Shown here in pieces: positions 24,050-36,363 of a stretch of 64,000 nt of DNA; position 1 is the first letter of the stretch, and the number at the start of each line of letters is the position of its first letter. Both the position numbers and the translations under genes were made by a program. The notes beneath the pieces were generated by a model. It had not been told where the DNA came from and made no database searches. It saw only the letters and a program-made list of their open reading frames with translations. The stretch comes from Aquilaria yunnanensis (Eukaryota; Streptophyta; Magnoliopsida; Malvales; Thymelaeaceae), in NCBI GenBank assembly GCA_039654915.1, contig CM077594.1, forward strand, positions 84,272,893 to 84,336,892, given 5' to 3'.

Positions 24050-24900
24050 TTATTTATTCATGAAGTGGTGATCCCATACATAGTTGCAATTTACTGGTCA
24101 GTACTTGCAATTCTTTAAAACTTTCATGCAACTAGTTGATTAAACTAGAAAATGATGTATGCATGCTTAACTTCAACTTTAAACAAGTAAAATAAACAAT
24201 CAAACTCCTAGCCAATCATTTATAAAACCACTTAAAAACATAAATTGAAGTCATAAAACAAGTATGTGAAACTTCACACATTAATTCTATGTACATCACT
24301 TAAGCACTCAATGTACATTCAAAAGCAACCACCATGTTTAAAACGTGCCATTAAAGTCTCTTTTACAACAACTTTCAATACTAGATACATAAGTTAGTTT
24401 ATCTATGTACTCAACTACTAACACGTCTAAGATCACAAATAACCTAGCTCTAAATTAAGCTAATTTGCCCTTGAAGGTACATAGTCCGTTTTCTTTCCTT
24501 GTGCACTTCTTAACCTTTTTACTGTTAAGGCCATGAAATAGCTCAATATGCATGTGATAAGACTAACTATTATGTTAGAGTTGATCAATCTAGATTCATT
24601 AAGCATATACTTGAAATAAAATTTTAGCTTAGCACCCTACATTTGGTGTTAGGCTCGACAAATGGCATAATTTGCATAATATAAAACAAAAAGAGTGAGA
24701 ATTTGATTATTCTCAATAAAGGATTTCTTAACCTACAAGAATCTTAAGGCAAGCAATTTTATCAAATATAAATGCATTGTTGGCATGAGCTTGTAAAAAT
24801 ATTATGTCCTAAGGTCTTAACTAATGGCTAATAGTTAGAGTTCTATGATGGGAACCCATCCTCAACTTAGTCCTACTTTGGTTCTTACCTTAGCATACTT
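24050..24900 (-). mobile_element. Old Tekay-type LTR fragment
   Basis: Contains CTAGTTGATTAAACTAGAAA and ATGTATGCATGC (24130-24160), matching the outer part of the LTR at 25737, and the hairpin TGAGAAT...ATTCTCA at 24696-24715 followed by AATAAAGG. It is more diverged than the intact LTRs and lacks clear ends. Confidence 0.5.
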
Positions 24901-25731
24901 TGCTTGCGCCTTGGTATGCGTAAAATAGGTTGCTGCATTGAAATCAAAAGAAGTCATGATTGTAATTAGTGGTGCATTTTGTGTTTAAATGCTTGTGGTT
25001 TCCTTTTAGTAAGGGATCTTAAGCTCCAAGTGTGTTAATTGATGCATTTTTATGTTGTTTTATCAAGTGGGAGGAATTGTTGGTTGGCACCAAATAGAAT
25101 TAGCCATATGAAAAAGCATTAGGCTAAGTGTGACGAGTTAGCACAAAGTTGTGTTGTTATTCTAGGTATGAGTTGTGGTACCATGGCACTAGGAATGTTG
25201 GAGTTCATAGCACCAAATACAACATAGCATTGCAGCATGGCCTTGGGCGTTGCAGTGCTAGGTTGCGTTTAGCCCCAATAAAAAGAGTCCAAATGGATCC
25301 TAAAAGGTACTAATGAGTTCTTAGGCCTATTTGGTATTTAAAAGGCTAAAATTAGTCTTAGATTTGCTCCTAAGTTGAGTTAAATGCATTAATTAAGGGT
25401 GTAAATGGTGGATAAGTATAATTGGCTTAAGGCTCATGTAACCTAAGAAGGCCTCAAGTAATTGTGTAGGTGCTAAATATCCAATAGAGATTTTGAACCT
25501 CAAGTGTACCCTAGCTAAGTTATCATAGCTGGGCAACATGAGCCATTAAGATTAAGTATTATTCTTGTACAATATGAAAAGAGAAAGAAAGCTACACTAA
25601 GAAACCCAAAAAAATCAAGAGAGTTGACATATTCATGGTTTTTTTTTTCTTTGTTAAGATGAAATCTTTAGTACAAAAATAGATGTCATGAGAAGCAAGT
25701 TATTTTTATTACTATCTTCATGATCAATAAG
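24901..25731. other. Gene-free stretch before the Tekay element
   Basis: No coding frame or repeat end recognised; its right end supplies the ATAGA target site. Confidence 0.4.
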
Positions 25732-25736
25732 ATAGA

Positions 25737-28155
25737 TGACACGACCGCCCGTGCCCCTGCCCAGGAAGCCCTGTGAGAGTTGGTCTCACGGTGGATTGTA
25801 ATTGGCTAGTTGTGTATGTGTGCGGATTAAATCCCATGCTACTAGTTGATTAACCTAGAATATGCAATATGCATGCTCTTATGCTTTGACTTGGTTTATT
25901 AAACCATAAAACATTAAAACAATAACTCGGCCTAGTAATTTCTACACAAATAAATACAAACAGCCAAAGCATACCAAAAATCAACATTTGTGTGGGTTTA
26001 CTACACATAAACAACTCGTGAAAGCATTCATACATAAACCAACTAATGCCCTCACCCAAGAGCAATCCTGGAGTCAAGGACTCTTTATAACATAGACTAT
26101 GGAGGCAAACTAAAGTACTGTATAAATACAAGACTTTATTGAGATCTCTTTACCCTAACTCCCACCTTGGAAACACGTCCCAGTGGCGAGTCTACAAAGT
26201 CTTCTGCTAATTGCTACTAGGCTCTGCAGCCAAAGGAAGAAACTAGTTAGTACTGTTACCTGACCAACAAACCAACTAAGCCCTTATGTAGACTAGAATC
26301 ACGAGGATTCTCAACTGCCATACCTGTACACACAAAAGAGTACTACCGAGATAATCCTCAATAATTACCCGGTCCAGTAACTTCAGGCTCTATATAACAA
26401 AACCAGGGAGTGAGAATTCGACAATTCTCAGTAAGGGATCTTCAATGTACCTGCAAGAAAAACCTAGGACTCTTGCTGCGAGCTCACTCAGCATGAGGGT
26501 GCTATTATATATGCATATATAACTAGGTCCAAGACCTCTCCTCAAGTAGTCCTCCTCACGGAGTATTACTCCGCGCCTAGCGAGTTATAAACATAACCCG
26601 CTCCTAGCAAGCCGAAGCTTACTGCAAACAATCATGTAGCCTTCCCATAGTTGTTATACAGGGGAATTATGGTGGGACTTTGTAGACTAGGCCGCAGGGC
26701 CTCGTTGATGTAGACTAGATGAACAAGGTTTCACCTTGTGACCTCATGGCAACGGCACAGCTAGGCCGACAAGGGTTCTAAACCTCTCACCTGAGCTAGT
26801 GGTAGCTAATTACGTTCATTTGCAACATAGTTTCCTTAAAAACTTACCTCCACTTTGAGTTAATATACATCTAAAACTGAGACATTTTAAGTGTTTTTAA
26901 AACATTGAGGTGATAGTACTCCCTCTTAGCTTCGCGTGGAATCTTGAATCACCTTAATCGAACACCCGAGCAAAAAGTTATACTGAAAACAAAATCGGGT
27001 GTCAGATGCTGTCTCGGCATCGCCACGGTTGGCGACGTTCTGAGACAGTTTTTCTGGATTGGCAACGCGTCACTGGTTTCGACCTGAAATTGGCAACGCG
27101 TCGCCAATCTGCAAAATTGCAAAATTGGCGCATTTTGCTGCTATGAACTTTGGACGATTCCTACACGTACCAAACATGCATGGAATGCCTCCAAATTTCA
27201 TACACACATAGTACATGTTGCATAGAACATAACCAACTATCAAAAGCTAAGCTATGATGTCTTGTAACATCAAGCCAATCCTCCCAATTCCTCTAGTCCA
27301 CCATAATTCAACCAAAACGTTTCCTTAATGCCTTAGCTAAAACCACTCAAATTTCTCAAGCAAATCCAAGCTAATGGCTTTCCATGCACTTAAAAACACA
27401 ACTCCCTTACCTCAACTCCAAGTTACAAGCAAGAATCACCCTCCTTTTCAATCAACTAAGCACCCAAAGCTCTACACAAGTTTCAATCCAAAAACAAAGC
27501 ACCAAACATCAAAATTATGCTCTCTAACCAAAACCCAAGCCCTAATTCAACTAAATAGTATGAATTCAATCAAGAACACAACTCTTACCTCGTTCAAAAA
27601 TAGGGGATCTGAGAAAACGTCTCTCCAAGCTTCAAAAACATGATTTTATGCTTGAAAATCACTTCTCCAAGCTTATATACTTTGAATTGCTCCTCTTGGC
27701 ACCAAAATCTCTTTATTCCAAGCTCAATTTGAGAGCTAAATGGGGGTGAGAAGGCTGGAAACGGGATTATGGCAGCCATAGCCCCCTTTCCCCTTCTTAA
27801 ACCTTCACTTAACCCATAAAACCTCAAAGTATTAAGCTTGTTACAATTAAGTCCCCCATCTTTGTAACTTAGCAATTCTTGATTAAATTCTTGTCTATTT
27901 TTCAAGTTTGAGTTAAGGTTGAAAGTTTAAGTTCTAAAAGTTCATTTTAAAACACTCAGGACTCGTCTCGGCTATTCAGGATGCAAAATTACCATTTTGC
28001 CCCTGAACTTAGTTCAGTGCTTTATTTTTCTTGAAACTTGGTGAACTTTGCTAAACTTCTTTATTCTTGCTATGTAAACTTGAATTAGGCTTAGAACCTT
28101 AATTTAAAACACTTTACCTTCCTCAATTGCGCTTCCCACTAGAAGCGCTATAACA
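25737..28155 (-). repeat. 3' LTR of the Tekay element (2419 bp)
   Basis: Plus-strand ends are TGACACGACCGCCC and GCTATAACA. Matches 32974-35411 with scattered substitutions and one ~30-bp deletion near 27018-27040 inside a CpG-rich inverted-repeat cluster. The TGAGAATT...AATTCTCA hairpin is at 26411-26430. Confidence 0.95.
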
Positions 28156-29792
28156 TTCTCCCCTCCTTCTTGAATTTGGTCCCCCAAATTCCATTGCAAC
28201 TCCGGAAAAATACTAGGATATCTTTTCAGCATATCCTGCTCCGTCTCCCAGGTAGCTTCCTCCTCACTATGGTTAGACCAAAGGATCTTAACCATCGGAA
28301 TCCACTTAGTTCGCAATTTTTTGACTTGCCTATCTAGTATCTGAACTGGTTTCTCCTCGAAAGTCAAGTCTTCCTGAATGGGTATTACTGAAGGATTTAC
28401 TGCCTGTCCCGGTTCCACTGTGCACTTTCTGAGTAGACTAACGTGAAACACGTTATACACTTGGGATAGGTTAGGTGGTAAAGCTAACCGATAAGCAACT
28501 TTCCCCACTTTCTCCAACACTTCATAAGGTCCAATAAACCTAGGAGCTAACTTGCCCCTTCGCCCAAAACAGCTAACTCCTTTCATGGGCGACACTTTCA
28601 GAAGTACTTTATCCCCAACTTCAAAACTCAAGTCTCTTCTCCTCAAATTCACATACTTGGTCTGCCTGTCATTGGCTGTCTTGATCCTTTGCTGGATTAA
28701 CTTGATCTTAGCTGTAGTGTCAGCTATGATTTCAGGTCCAATAACTACCTTATCTGCTGGATCTGCCCAACAATGAAGTGTCATACATCATCTCCCATAT
28801 AAAGCTTCATAGGGCGCCATTCCAATAACAGTTTGATGACTGTTATTATAAGCAAATTTGATCAGTGGTAAATGCTGATCCCAATCACCTCTGAAATCAA
28901 TAGCACACATCCGTAGCATATCCTCCAAAGTCTGGATCACTCTCTCAGATTGCCCATCAGTTTGAGGATGAAAAGCAGTACTGAGACTAACTTTACTTCC
29001 CAATGCTTCTTGAAAAGCATTCCAAAATCGTGATGTGAACCGGGGATCTCTGTCAAATATAATCTGATCCGGTATCCCATGGAGTCTCACAATCTCCTTG
29101 AGATACAACTGAGCCAACTTCTCCAATGTATAAGTGATTCTGATTGGTATGAAGTGTGCCGACTTCGTCAATCTGTCAACCACTACCCATATAGCATCAT
29201 GCTGACTCCGGGTATTCGGCAACCCTACTAGGAAATCCATAGTAACGGATCCCCACTTCCTCACTGGCAGAGGTAAACTCTGTAGTGTGCCTGCTGGTTT
29301 CTGATGTTCAGCTTTAATCATCTGACATGTTAAACACTTTGCCACATGTCCTCGTACATCTCTCTTCAAACCTGGCCACCAAAAATGTGTCTTCAGATCT
29401 TGATACATTTTACTAACACCAGGGTGGATATTCAAAGTGCTACTATGTTCCTCATGTAGGACTTGTTGCCTAAGTCCTTCAATATTCGGTACATAAAGCC
29501 GATCTCCATAATGCAATACTCCGTCCTTGTATCTGAATTCCTTCCTTACAGTTCCAGACTTAGCTTCGCCTGAAATCTTCTTCAACAATGGATCTTGCAT
29601 CTGAGCTTCTTTGACTCTGACTAACCAAGCTGACTGGACTTCCAAAATGTAGACTAGGGATTTTTCTCGACTTTGCCATAATTCAAACAAAGCTAAGAAA
29701 CAGCCCCTCAATACTCCTTCAGAGGAATCTGTAACCTGATCCTTGGATAAGATCACTCTCGTGTACTTCCGGCTCAATGCATCTGCTACCAC
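28104..29792 (-). pseudogene. pol: Tekay integrase with C-terminal chromodomain
   Basis: The first part shows an HHCC-type zinc region (HPGVSKMYQDL, then CLTCQ) and the integrase core with Asp in TMDFLVGLP, Asp in IFDRDPRF and Glu in GQSERVIQ. A TGA at 28788-28790 follows YEALYGR. The frame then continues through the GPYEVLEKVG region into a chromodomain (PVQILDRQVKKLR, then EEEATWETE), a module thought to steer integration toward marked heterochromatin. The frame runs past the PPT and ends inside the 3' LTR at 28104, so the usual stop near the PPT appears to be lost. Confidence 0.92.
28156..28170 (-). promoter_or_regulatory. Polypurine tract of the Tekay element
   Basis: The minus strand reads AAGAAGGAGGGGAGAA directly before the 3' LTR start TGTTATAGC. 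Confidence 0.85.
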
Positions 29793-31607
29793 ATTTCCCT
29801 TACCAGCACAATACTCAATCTAATAGTCATAATCTTTTATGTATTCAATCCATCGCCGCTGTCTTATATTCAGATCCTTCTAGGTAAATAAATATTTCAA
29901 ACTCTTGTGATCGGTGAAGATTCTGAATGACCATCCCATCAAATAATGCCTCGACAACTTCAGTGCAAAAATCACTGCTGCCAGCTCAAGATCATGAACA
30001 GGATAGTTCAACTCATTAGGCCTCAGCTGTCTCAAACCATAAGCAATCACCTGACTGTCCTGCATCAACACACATCCCAAACCTGAACCAGATGCATCTG
30101 TATAAACTGTAAAAGCTCTGTCTGGATCTGGTAAGACAAGTATAGGTGCACTAGTCAATTTTTCCTTCAACTTCATGTAAGCTTCTTCACACTTCGGTGT
30201 CCACTCAAACTTCTGAGTCTTCTTAGTCAATGCTGTCAACGGTGTAGATATCACGGAGAATTTCTCTATAAAACGTCTGTAGTAACCTGCCAAACCCAAG
30301 AAACTCCTGACCTCTATAACTATAATTGGTCTCTTCCACTCAACTACTGCTTGACCTTTTTCAGGATCAATTGACAACCCTTGAGCACTGATGATATGTC
30401 CTAAAAACTGAATCCTCTCAGACCAAAACTCACACTTAGACAACTTTGCATAGTACTGATTTTCCTTCAGCACTTGCAAAACTGTTCTAAGGTGCTCCTC
30501 ATGCACTAATGTAGACTGTGAATATACCAGAATATCATCGATGAAGACTTCAACAAACTGATCCAAAAATGGCTTAAAGATCCAATTCATAGCTTCCATA
30601 AATACTGCTGGAGCATTCGTCACACCAAAAGGCATAACTGTATATTCATAATGTCCATACCTCGTCCTGAAAGCAGTCTTCGAAATATCTTCCTCCTTAA
30701 CTCTGATCTGAAAATACCCATACCGAAGATCAATTCTGGAAAACACCTTTGCTCTTTTGAGTCTGTCAAATAGATCATCAATTCTAGGAAGTGGATATTT
30801 ATTCTTAACTGTCACTGCATTCAACTTCCTATAATCAATGCACAACCTGAAAGTTCCATCTTTCTTCTTCACAAATAACACTGGAGCTCCCCACGGTGAT
30901 ACACTAGGCCTTATAAAGCCTTTCCCTAGCAATTCCTCCAACTGCTTCTTTAATTCATCCATCTCAGGAGTTGACATCCTATAAGGTGGTATGGAAATAG
31001 GCTCAACCCCTGGCTGCAGATGGATTGCAAATTCAGTATCCCTCTTAGGTGGTAACCCAGGTAACTCTACTGCAAACACCTCAGGAAACTGATTAGCTAC
31101 AGGAATTCTCCCCAATTCCTCTTCTATAGCCACTCCATTTAATGAATAATACTTTTCTTCACCAACTACAGGGATGGTATCTATAAGTCTAAGGTGCAGA
31201 CTCTTAGCACTAGATGCCAACCTTCTTGTGCAAGTCACCCTAGCTCCTTGAGCATTAGTAATGTCAACTGAGTGATTCACACAGTCAATTTGTGCCTTAT
31301 GCTTACTCAACCAATCCATTCCCAACACTAGGTCATAAGACCTCAGCTCTATCACCCATAACTCACAGCAAAAATCATGATCACCTAACTGCAAGGGATA
31401 CCTAGTAACCACTTCGTTGGTCACAATAAAACCTTTCCCTGCAGTCCTGATGAGTCCCAACTCACCCGAGATTTCTCACTGCAATTTAAACTTATCTACC
31501 AAAGTAGAAGATATCACTGATAGAGTAGCTCCCGTATCGAAAAGCACTCTAACACTACTGTTCTGAAAAGTAAAATTACCTCGAACTGCGGGCGGTTCTC
31601 TGGCCAC
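29793..31607 (-). pseudogene. pol: Tekay protease, reverse transcriptase and RNase H
   Basis: The protease active-site motif (FDTGA) lies near 31530, upstream of a TGA at 31476-31478. From 31460 a 526-codon open stretch holds RT: the [19 protein letters not shown] lead-in, [31 protein letters not shown] and the catalytic FIDDILVYS. RNase H follows ([16 protein letters not shown], then [12 protein letters not shown]). TAG codons at 29880-29882 and 29820-29822 break the RNase H region before the VADALSRK phrase. No frameshift is seen anywhere in the region. Confidence 0.92.
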
Positions 31608-32849
31608 CTAACTCGTCAGTGCAAAAACTCTCGGCTCAACTGCTGCTGCAGCTACACCAGGCCGATTTCCTATAGCAAGAGGTACTGGGGGTAAAGTCTG
31701 AGGCGGACCTGACACCGGTCGAACCCTTGGGCATTCCCTCGCCCAATGTCCTCTCTGACCACAGATATTGCAAGCATCTGTCCCCATAGTGCATGGTCTT
31801 CCACCATGAAACCGTCTGCATCTAGGACACAAACCCGTCTTCCTTCTTTTGGATGGACCTTGGTTCTCCACCATTGGTCGCTTCCCGGCACTCTTTCCCA
31901 AGTTGGCTGGTCCAACCTCCACCTTTTTGCTAGGTACTCTGGAATCCTCAAATTCCTTTTCTAAGGCCAACGCCTTCTGAACTACCTGGCGATAGCTCTT
32001 GATGTCCACTGTCGCCATATACCTCCTGAGTACAGGTTTCAGGCCTTGGAAAAACTTCTTAGCTTTCAGCTCATCATTTAACAACATATACGGAGCATAC
32101 CGGATAAGAGAATTATAACGCTGCTCATACTCCCGCACAGACATCTCTCCCTGTGTCAGATTTTCAAACTGGATCCTCCTCTGATCCTGTGCAGCTTCAC
32201 TGATGTACTCCTGTCTGAACTTCTTCTCGAAGTCCGACCACTTGAGCACCTTTTTCTTGTGCTCTGGGCGAGTACCATTACTTTCCCTCAGTAATTCCAT
32301 TACATCATCCCACCATAAACTAGCTCTCCCTCTCAGAAAGAAAGGTACTAAAATCATCCTTTGCTCTGACTCATAACCACCACAAGTGAAAAGTCTGTTC
32401 ATCCTCGACAACTAATCCTCTGCTCTGTCAGGATCACCTGTCCCATCAAAGCTCGGTGGATCAACAGTCTTAAACTTCTCCAATAATCTCATTTGATGTG
32501 GAGTGTCTCCCCTCCTTGGAGCCTCCATTATCTCTGGTTCCTCTTCTTCCTCATGAACATAATTTCTATATCCATGAGCTCTAGGCACTTGCTGTTGCTC
32601 AGCATGCCTTTCCTACTCCTGTTGTGGGTCAGCCTCCTTCTGGACATCACCTCTGTCCTCATAATCTCTGAACATTTCAGTCACAAGGGTGTTCATACCC
32701 TGTGCCACTTGGGCCATAGTCTCTGTCAACCCCTGTAAAACTCTGGATATCTCATCCAGCCTTGCCACAACTGGGTCACTAGAACCTTCACCAAGCTCCC
32801 TAGTTCCCCTTGAAGCTCCTGACCTAGGGTCAACCATAGCAACCTGCAA
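31608..32849 (-). pseudogene. gag: Tekay gag with CCHC knuckle, three stops
   Basis: Starts near MVDPRSG (ATG at 32837 or 32849). A TAG at 32613-32615 ends the N-terminal part and a second TAG at 32412-32414 lies just before LSRMNRLF. From there a 267-codon open stretch holds the gag domain (FFLRGRASLWWDDV, FRQEYISEAA, YEQRYNSLIRY) and a zinc knuckle CNICGQRGHWARECP; it stops at a TAG at 31608-31610 right after VFALTS. The same frame continues into the protease, as expected for a Tekay single gag-pol frame. Confidence 0.92.
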
Positions 32850-32952
32850 CCACAGCCAGACAACGTTCCTCAGATGTTGGTCAGTACTAACTTCCTAGCA
32901 CTTGGACTTTTCCAAACTAGATCTCAGTCTTAGCCTCCAATATCTATGAAAC

Positions 32953-32970
32953 CTCAGCTCTGATACCAAA
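32953..32970 (-). promoter_or_regulatory. Primer-binding site (initiator tRNA-Met) of the Tekay element
   Basis: The minus strand after the LTR end TGTCA reads GTTTTTGGTATCAGAGCTGA; TGGTATCAGAGC is complementary to the 3' end of initiator tRNA-Met. Confidence 0.9.
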
Positions 32971-32973
32971 AAC

Positions 32974-35411
32974 TGACACGACCGCCCGTGTCCCTGCCCA
33001 GGAAGCCCTGTGAGAGTTGGTCTCACGGTGGATTGCAATTGGCTAGTTGTGTATGTGTGCGGATTAAATCCCATGCTACTAGTTGATTAACCTAGAATAT
33101 GCAATATGCATGCTCTTATGCTTTGACTTGGTTTATTAAACCATAAAACATTAAAACAATAACTCGGTCGAGTAATTTCTACACAAATAAATACAAACAG
33201 CCAAAGCATACCAAAAATCAACAGTTGTGTGGGTTTACTACACATAAACAACTCGTGAAAGCATTCATACATAAACCAACTAATGCCCTCACCCAAGAGC
33301 AATCATGGAGTCAAGGACTCTTTATAACATAGACTATGGAGGCAAACTAAAGTACTGTATAAATACAAGACTTTATTGAGATCTCTTTACCCTAACTCCC
33401 ACCTTGGAAACACGTCCCAGTGGCGAGTCTAAAAAGTCTTCTGCTAAGTGCTACTAGGCTCTGCAGCCAAAGGAAGAAACTAGTTAGTACTGTTACCTGA
33501 CCAACAAACCAACTAAGCCCTTATGTAGACTAGAATCACGAGGATTCTCAACTGCCATACCTGTACACACAAAAGAGTACTACCGAGATAATCCTCAATA
33601 ATTACCCGGTCCAGTAACTTCAGGCTCTATATAACAAAACCAGGGAGTGAGAATTCGACAATTCTCAGTAAGGGATCTTCAATGTACCTGCAAGAAAAAC
33701 CTAGGACTCTTGCTGCGAGCTCACTCAGCACGAGGGTGCTATTATATATGCATATATAACTAGGTCAAAGACCTCTCCTCAAGTAGTCCTCCTCACGGAG
33801 TATTACTCCGTGCCTAGTGAGTTATAAACATAACCCGCTCCTAGCAAGCCGAAGCTTACTGCAAACGATCATGTAGCCTTCCCATAGTTGTTATGCAGGG
33901 GAATTATGGTGGGACTTTGTAGACTAGGCCGCAGGGCCTCGTTGATGTAGACTAGATGAACAAGGTTTCACCTTGTGACCTCGTGGCTACGGCACGGCTA
34001 GGCCGACAAGGGTTCTAAACCTCTCACCTGAGCTAGTGGTAGCTAATTATGTTCATTTGCAACATAGTTTCCTTAAAAACTTACCTCCACTTTGAGTTAA
34101 TATAAATATAAAACTAGGACATTTTAAGTGTTTTTAAAACATTGAGGTGATAGTATTCCCTCTTAGCTTCGCGTGGAATCTTGAATCACCTCAATTGGAC
34201 ACCCGAGCGAAAAGTTATGCTGAAAACAAAATCGGGTGTCAAATGCTGTCTCGGCGATGCGTCGCAAACCGTGACGACGCGTTGCCACAGTTGTCGATGT
34301 TCTGAGACAGTTTTTCTAGATTGCCAACGCGTCGCTGGTTTTGACCTGAAATTGGCGACGCGTCGCCAGTCTGCAGAATTGCAAAATTGGCGCATTTTGC
34401 TGCTATGAACTTTGGACGATTCCTACACGTACCAAACATGCATGGAATGCCTCCAAATTTCATACACACATAGTACATGTTGCATAAAACATAACCAACT
34501 ATTAAAAGCTAAGCTATGATGTCTTGTAACATCAATCCAATCCTCCCAATTCCTCTTGTCCACCATAATTCAACCAAAACGTTTCCTTAATGCCTTAGCT
34601 AAAACCACTCAAATTTCTCAAGCAAATCCAAGCTAATGGCATTCCATGAACTTAAAAACACAACTCCCTTACCTCAACTCCAAGTTACAAGCAAGAATCA
34701 CCCTCCTTTTCAATCAACTAAGCTCCCAAAGCTCTACACAAGTTCCAATCCAAAAACAAAGCACCAAACATCAAAATTATGCTCTCTAACCAAAACCCAA
34801 GCTCCAATTCAACTAAATAGCATGAATTCAATCAAGAACACAACTCTTACCTCGTTCAAAAATAGGGGATCTGAGAAAACGTCTCTCCAAGCTTCAAAAA
34901 CATGATTTTAAGCTTGAAAATCACTTCTCCAAGCTTATATACTTTGAATTGCTCCTCTTGGCACCAAAATGTCTTGATTCCAAGCTCAATTTCTAAATGG
35001 GGGTGAGAAGGCTGGAAACGGGATTATGGCAGCCATAGCCCTCTTTCCCCTTCTTAAACCTTCACTTAACCCATAAAACCTCAAAGTATTAAGCTTGTTA
35101 CAATTAAGTCCCCCATCTTTGTAACTTAGCAATTCTTGATTAAATTCTTGTCTATTTTTCAAGTTTGAGTTAAGGTTGAAAGTTAAGTTCTAAAAGTTCA
35201 TTTTAAAACACTCAGGACTCGTCTCGACTATTCAAGATGCAAAATTACCATTTTGCCCCTAAACTTAGTTTAGTGCTTTATTTTTCTTGAAACTTGGTGA
35301 ACTTTGCTAAACTTCTTTATTCTTGCTATGTAAACTTGAATTAGGCTTAGAACCTTAATTTAAAACACTTTACCTTCCTCAATTGCACTTCCCACTAGAA
35401 GAGCTATAACA
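32974..35411 (-). repeat. 5' LTR of the Tekay element (2438 bp)
   Basis: Same ends as the 3' LTR. It keeps the full CpG-rich inverted-repeat cluster (34246-34367), including the perfect palindrome GGCGACGCGTCGCC at 34354-34367, and the hairpin TGAGAATT...AATTCTCA at 33648-33667. The ATAGA duplication follows at 35412. Confidence 0.95.
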
Positions 35412-35518
35412 ATAGAACTCAAAACCACTTTATTTTTATTAATGCACTAGACTTCAATAAATTCTTTGGTTGCATTTATGTTTCATAAAGATAACATTCA
35501 CTTAATTATAAAAAGAGC

Positions 35519-35700
35519 TAAAACCATAAATAGTCCTTGAACTTTGGGAACTCATACATATAAGCCTTTGAACTTTGATTCAGGCTAACTCATCCCTCAA
35601 ACTTTAGAAAGTGGGACACTTAAATCCCTTAAATGATGGAAATAAGGCACATGATTTATTTCCGTTACAGAATTGATCCAATTGGTTGTACAATTACTGA
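35519..35700 (+). repeat. Further copy of the MULE-like terminus
   Basis: CTAAAACCATAAATAGTCC and the following phrases match the termini at 301-460 and 20760-20930, in the same orientation as the former. No inverted mate is visible in this window. Confidence 0.5.
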
Positions 35701-36363
35701 AACGAAAATAAAAGAAAACTCAAAACCTTGACTTTGGTTTTCCCATCATCCATTCCTAAATTGACAAAGATACTAAAATACCTGGTCAATAACGATACCC
35801 CCCATTTTTTAGAATTCCTAAAACTTTTCAGAATGTGTCAGTTAATGACCCAAATTAGAAATTAGTCACAAAAAGACCAATGGATTGGTAGACTAAAAAA
35901 AAACCTATTGATCCGGTAACAGGTTGCAAGGGAAATGGGATAGGCAGGAACAAAGGAAAAAGAAGGGGAAATTACTGAAATGGGTAAAGTAAACATAAAA
36001 TATATATTTATTTTAAGGTATTATGGGTATTAAATATAAATATATATTTATTGAAAAATATAATTGTACGTAATAAGATGAGAATGACTAGAAAGAATTA
36101 TTGTACGTACTATAGATAATAAATATATAAAATAAATAATTTATTTTTTTATTTGGTGGATTAGTAAGTAAGAATAATTCAAAATGTATGTATTATATTG
36201 GTATTAGATATAAAATATACATTTATTTGTGCATGAAGATAATAAATAAGTGCAAAATTAAGGTGTGAATGAAGGGAAGGAAATATAAGAATTAAGTGAA
36301 AAATTTTTGTGTAAGTTATTTATATTGAAAAATAAATTAACCTAAAATTAGTGCTACGAAGAT
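35701..36363. other. AT-rich gene-free stretch
   Basis: Long A+T runs (36000-36350), no coding frame and no repeat ends. Confidence 0.4.

Larger units (their letters stand above)
25737..35411 (-). mobile_element. Tekay/Del chromovirus (Ty3/gypsy), complete but inactive
   Basis: The 9675-bp element is flanked by ATAGA (25732-25736 and 35412-35416). The minus-strand order is 5' LTR (32974-35411), PBS complementary to initiator tRNA-Met, gag, protease, RT, RNase H, integrase with chromodomain, PPT and 3' LTR (25737-28155). Gag-pol is one uninterrupted frame in the structural sense: every domain lies in the same phase, yet seven nonsense codons break it (starting at 32613, 32412, 31608, 31476, 29880, 29820 and 28788). 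The chromodomain and LTR type place it in the Tekay clade. Confidence 0.95.
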
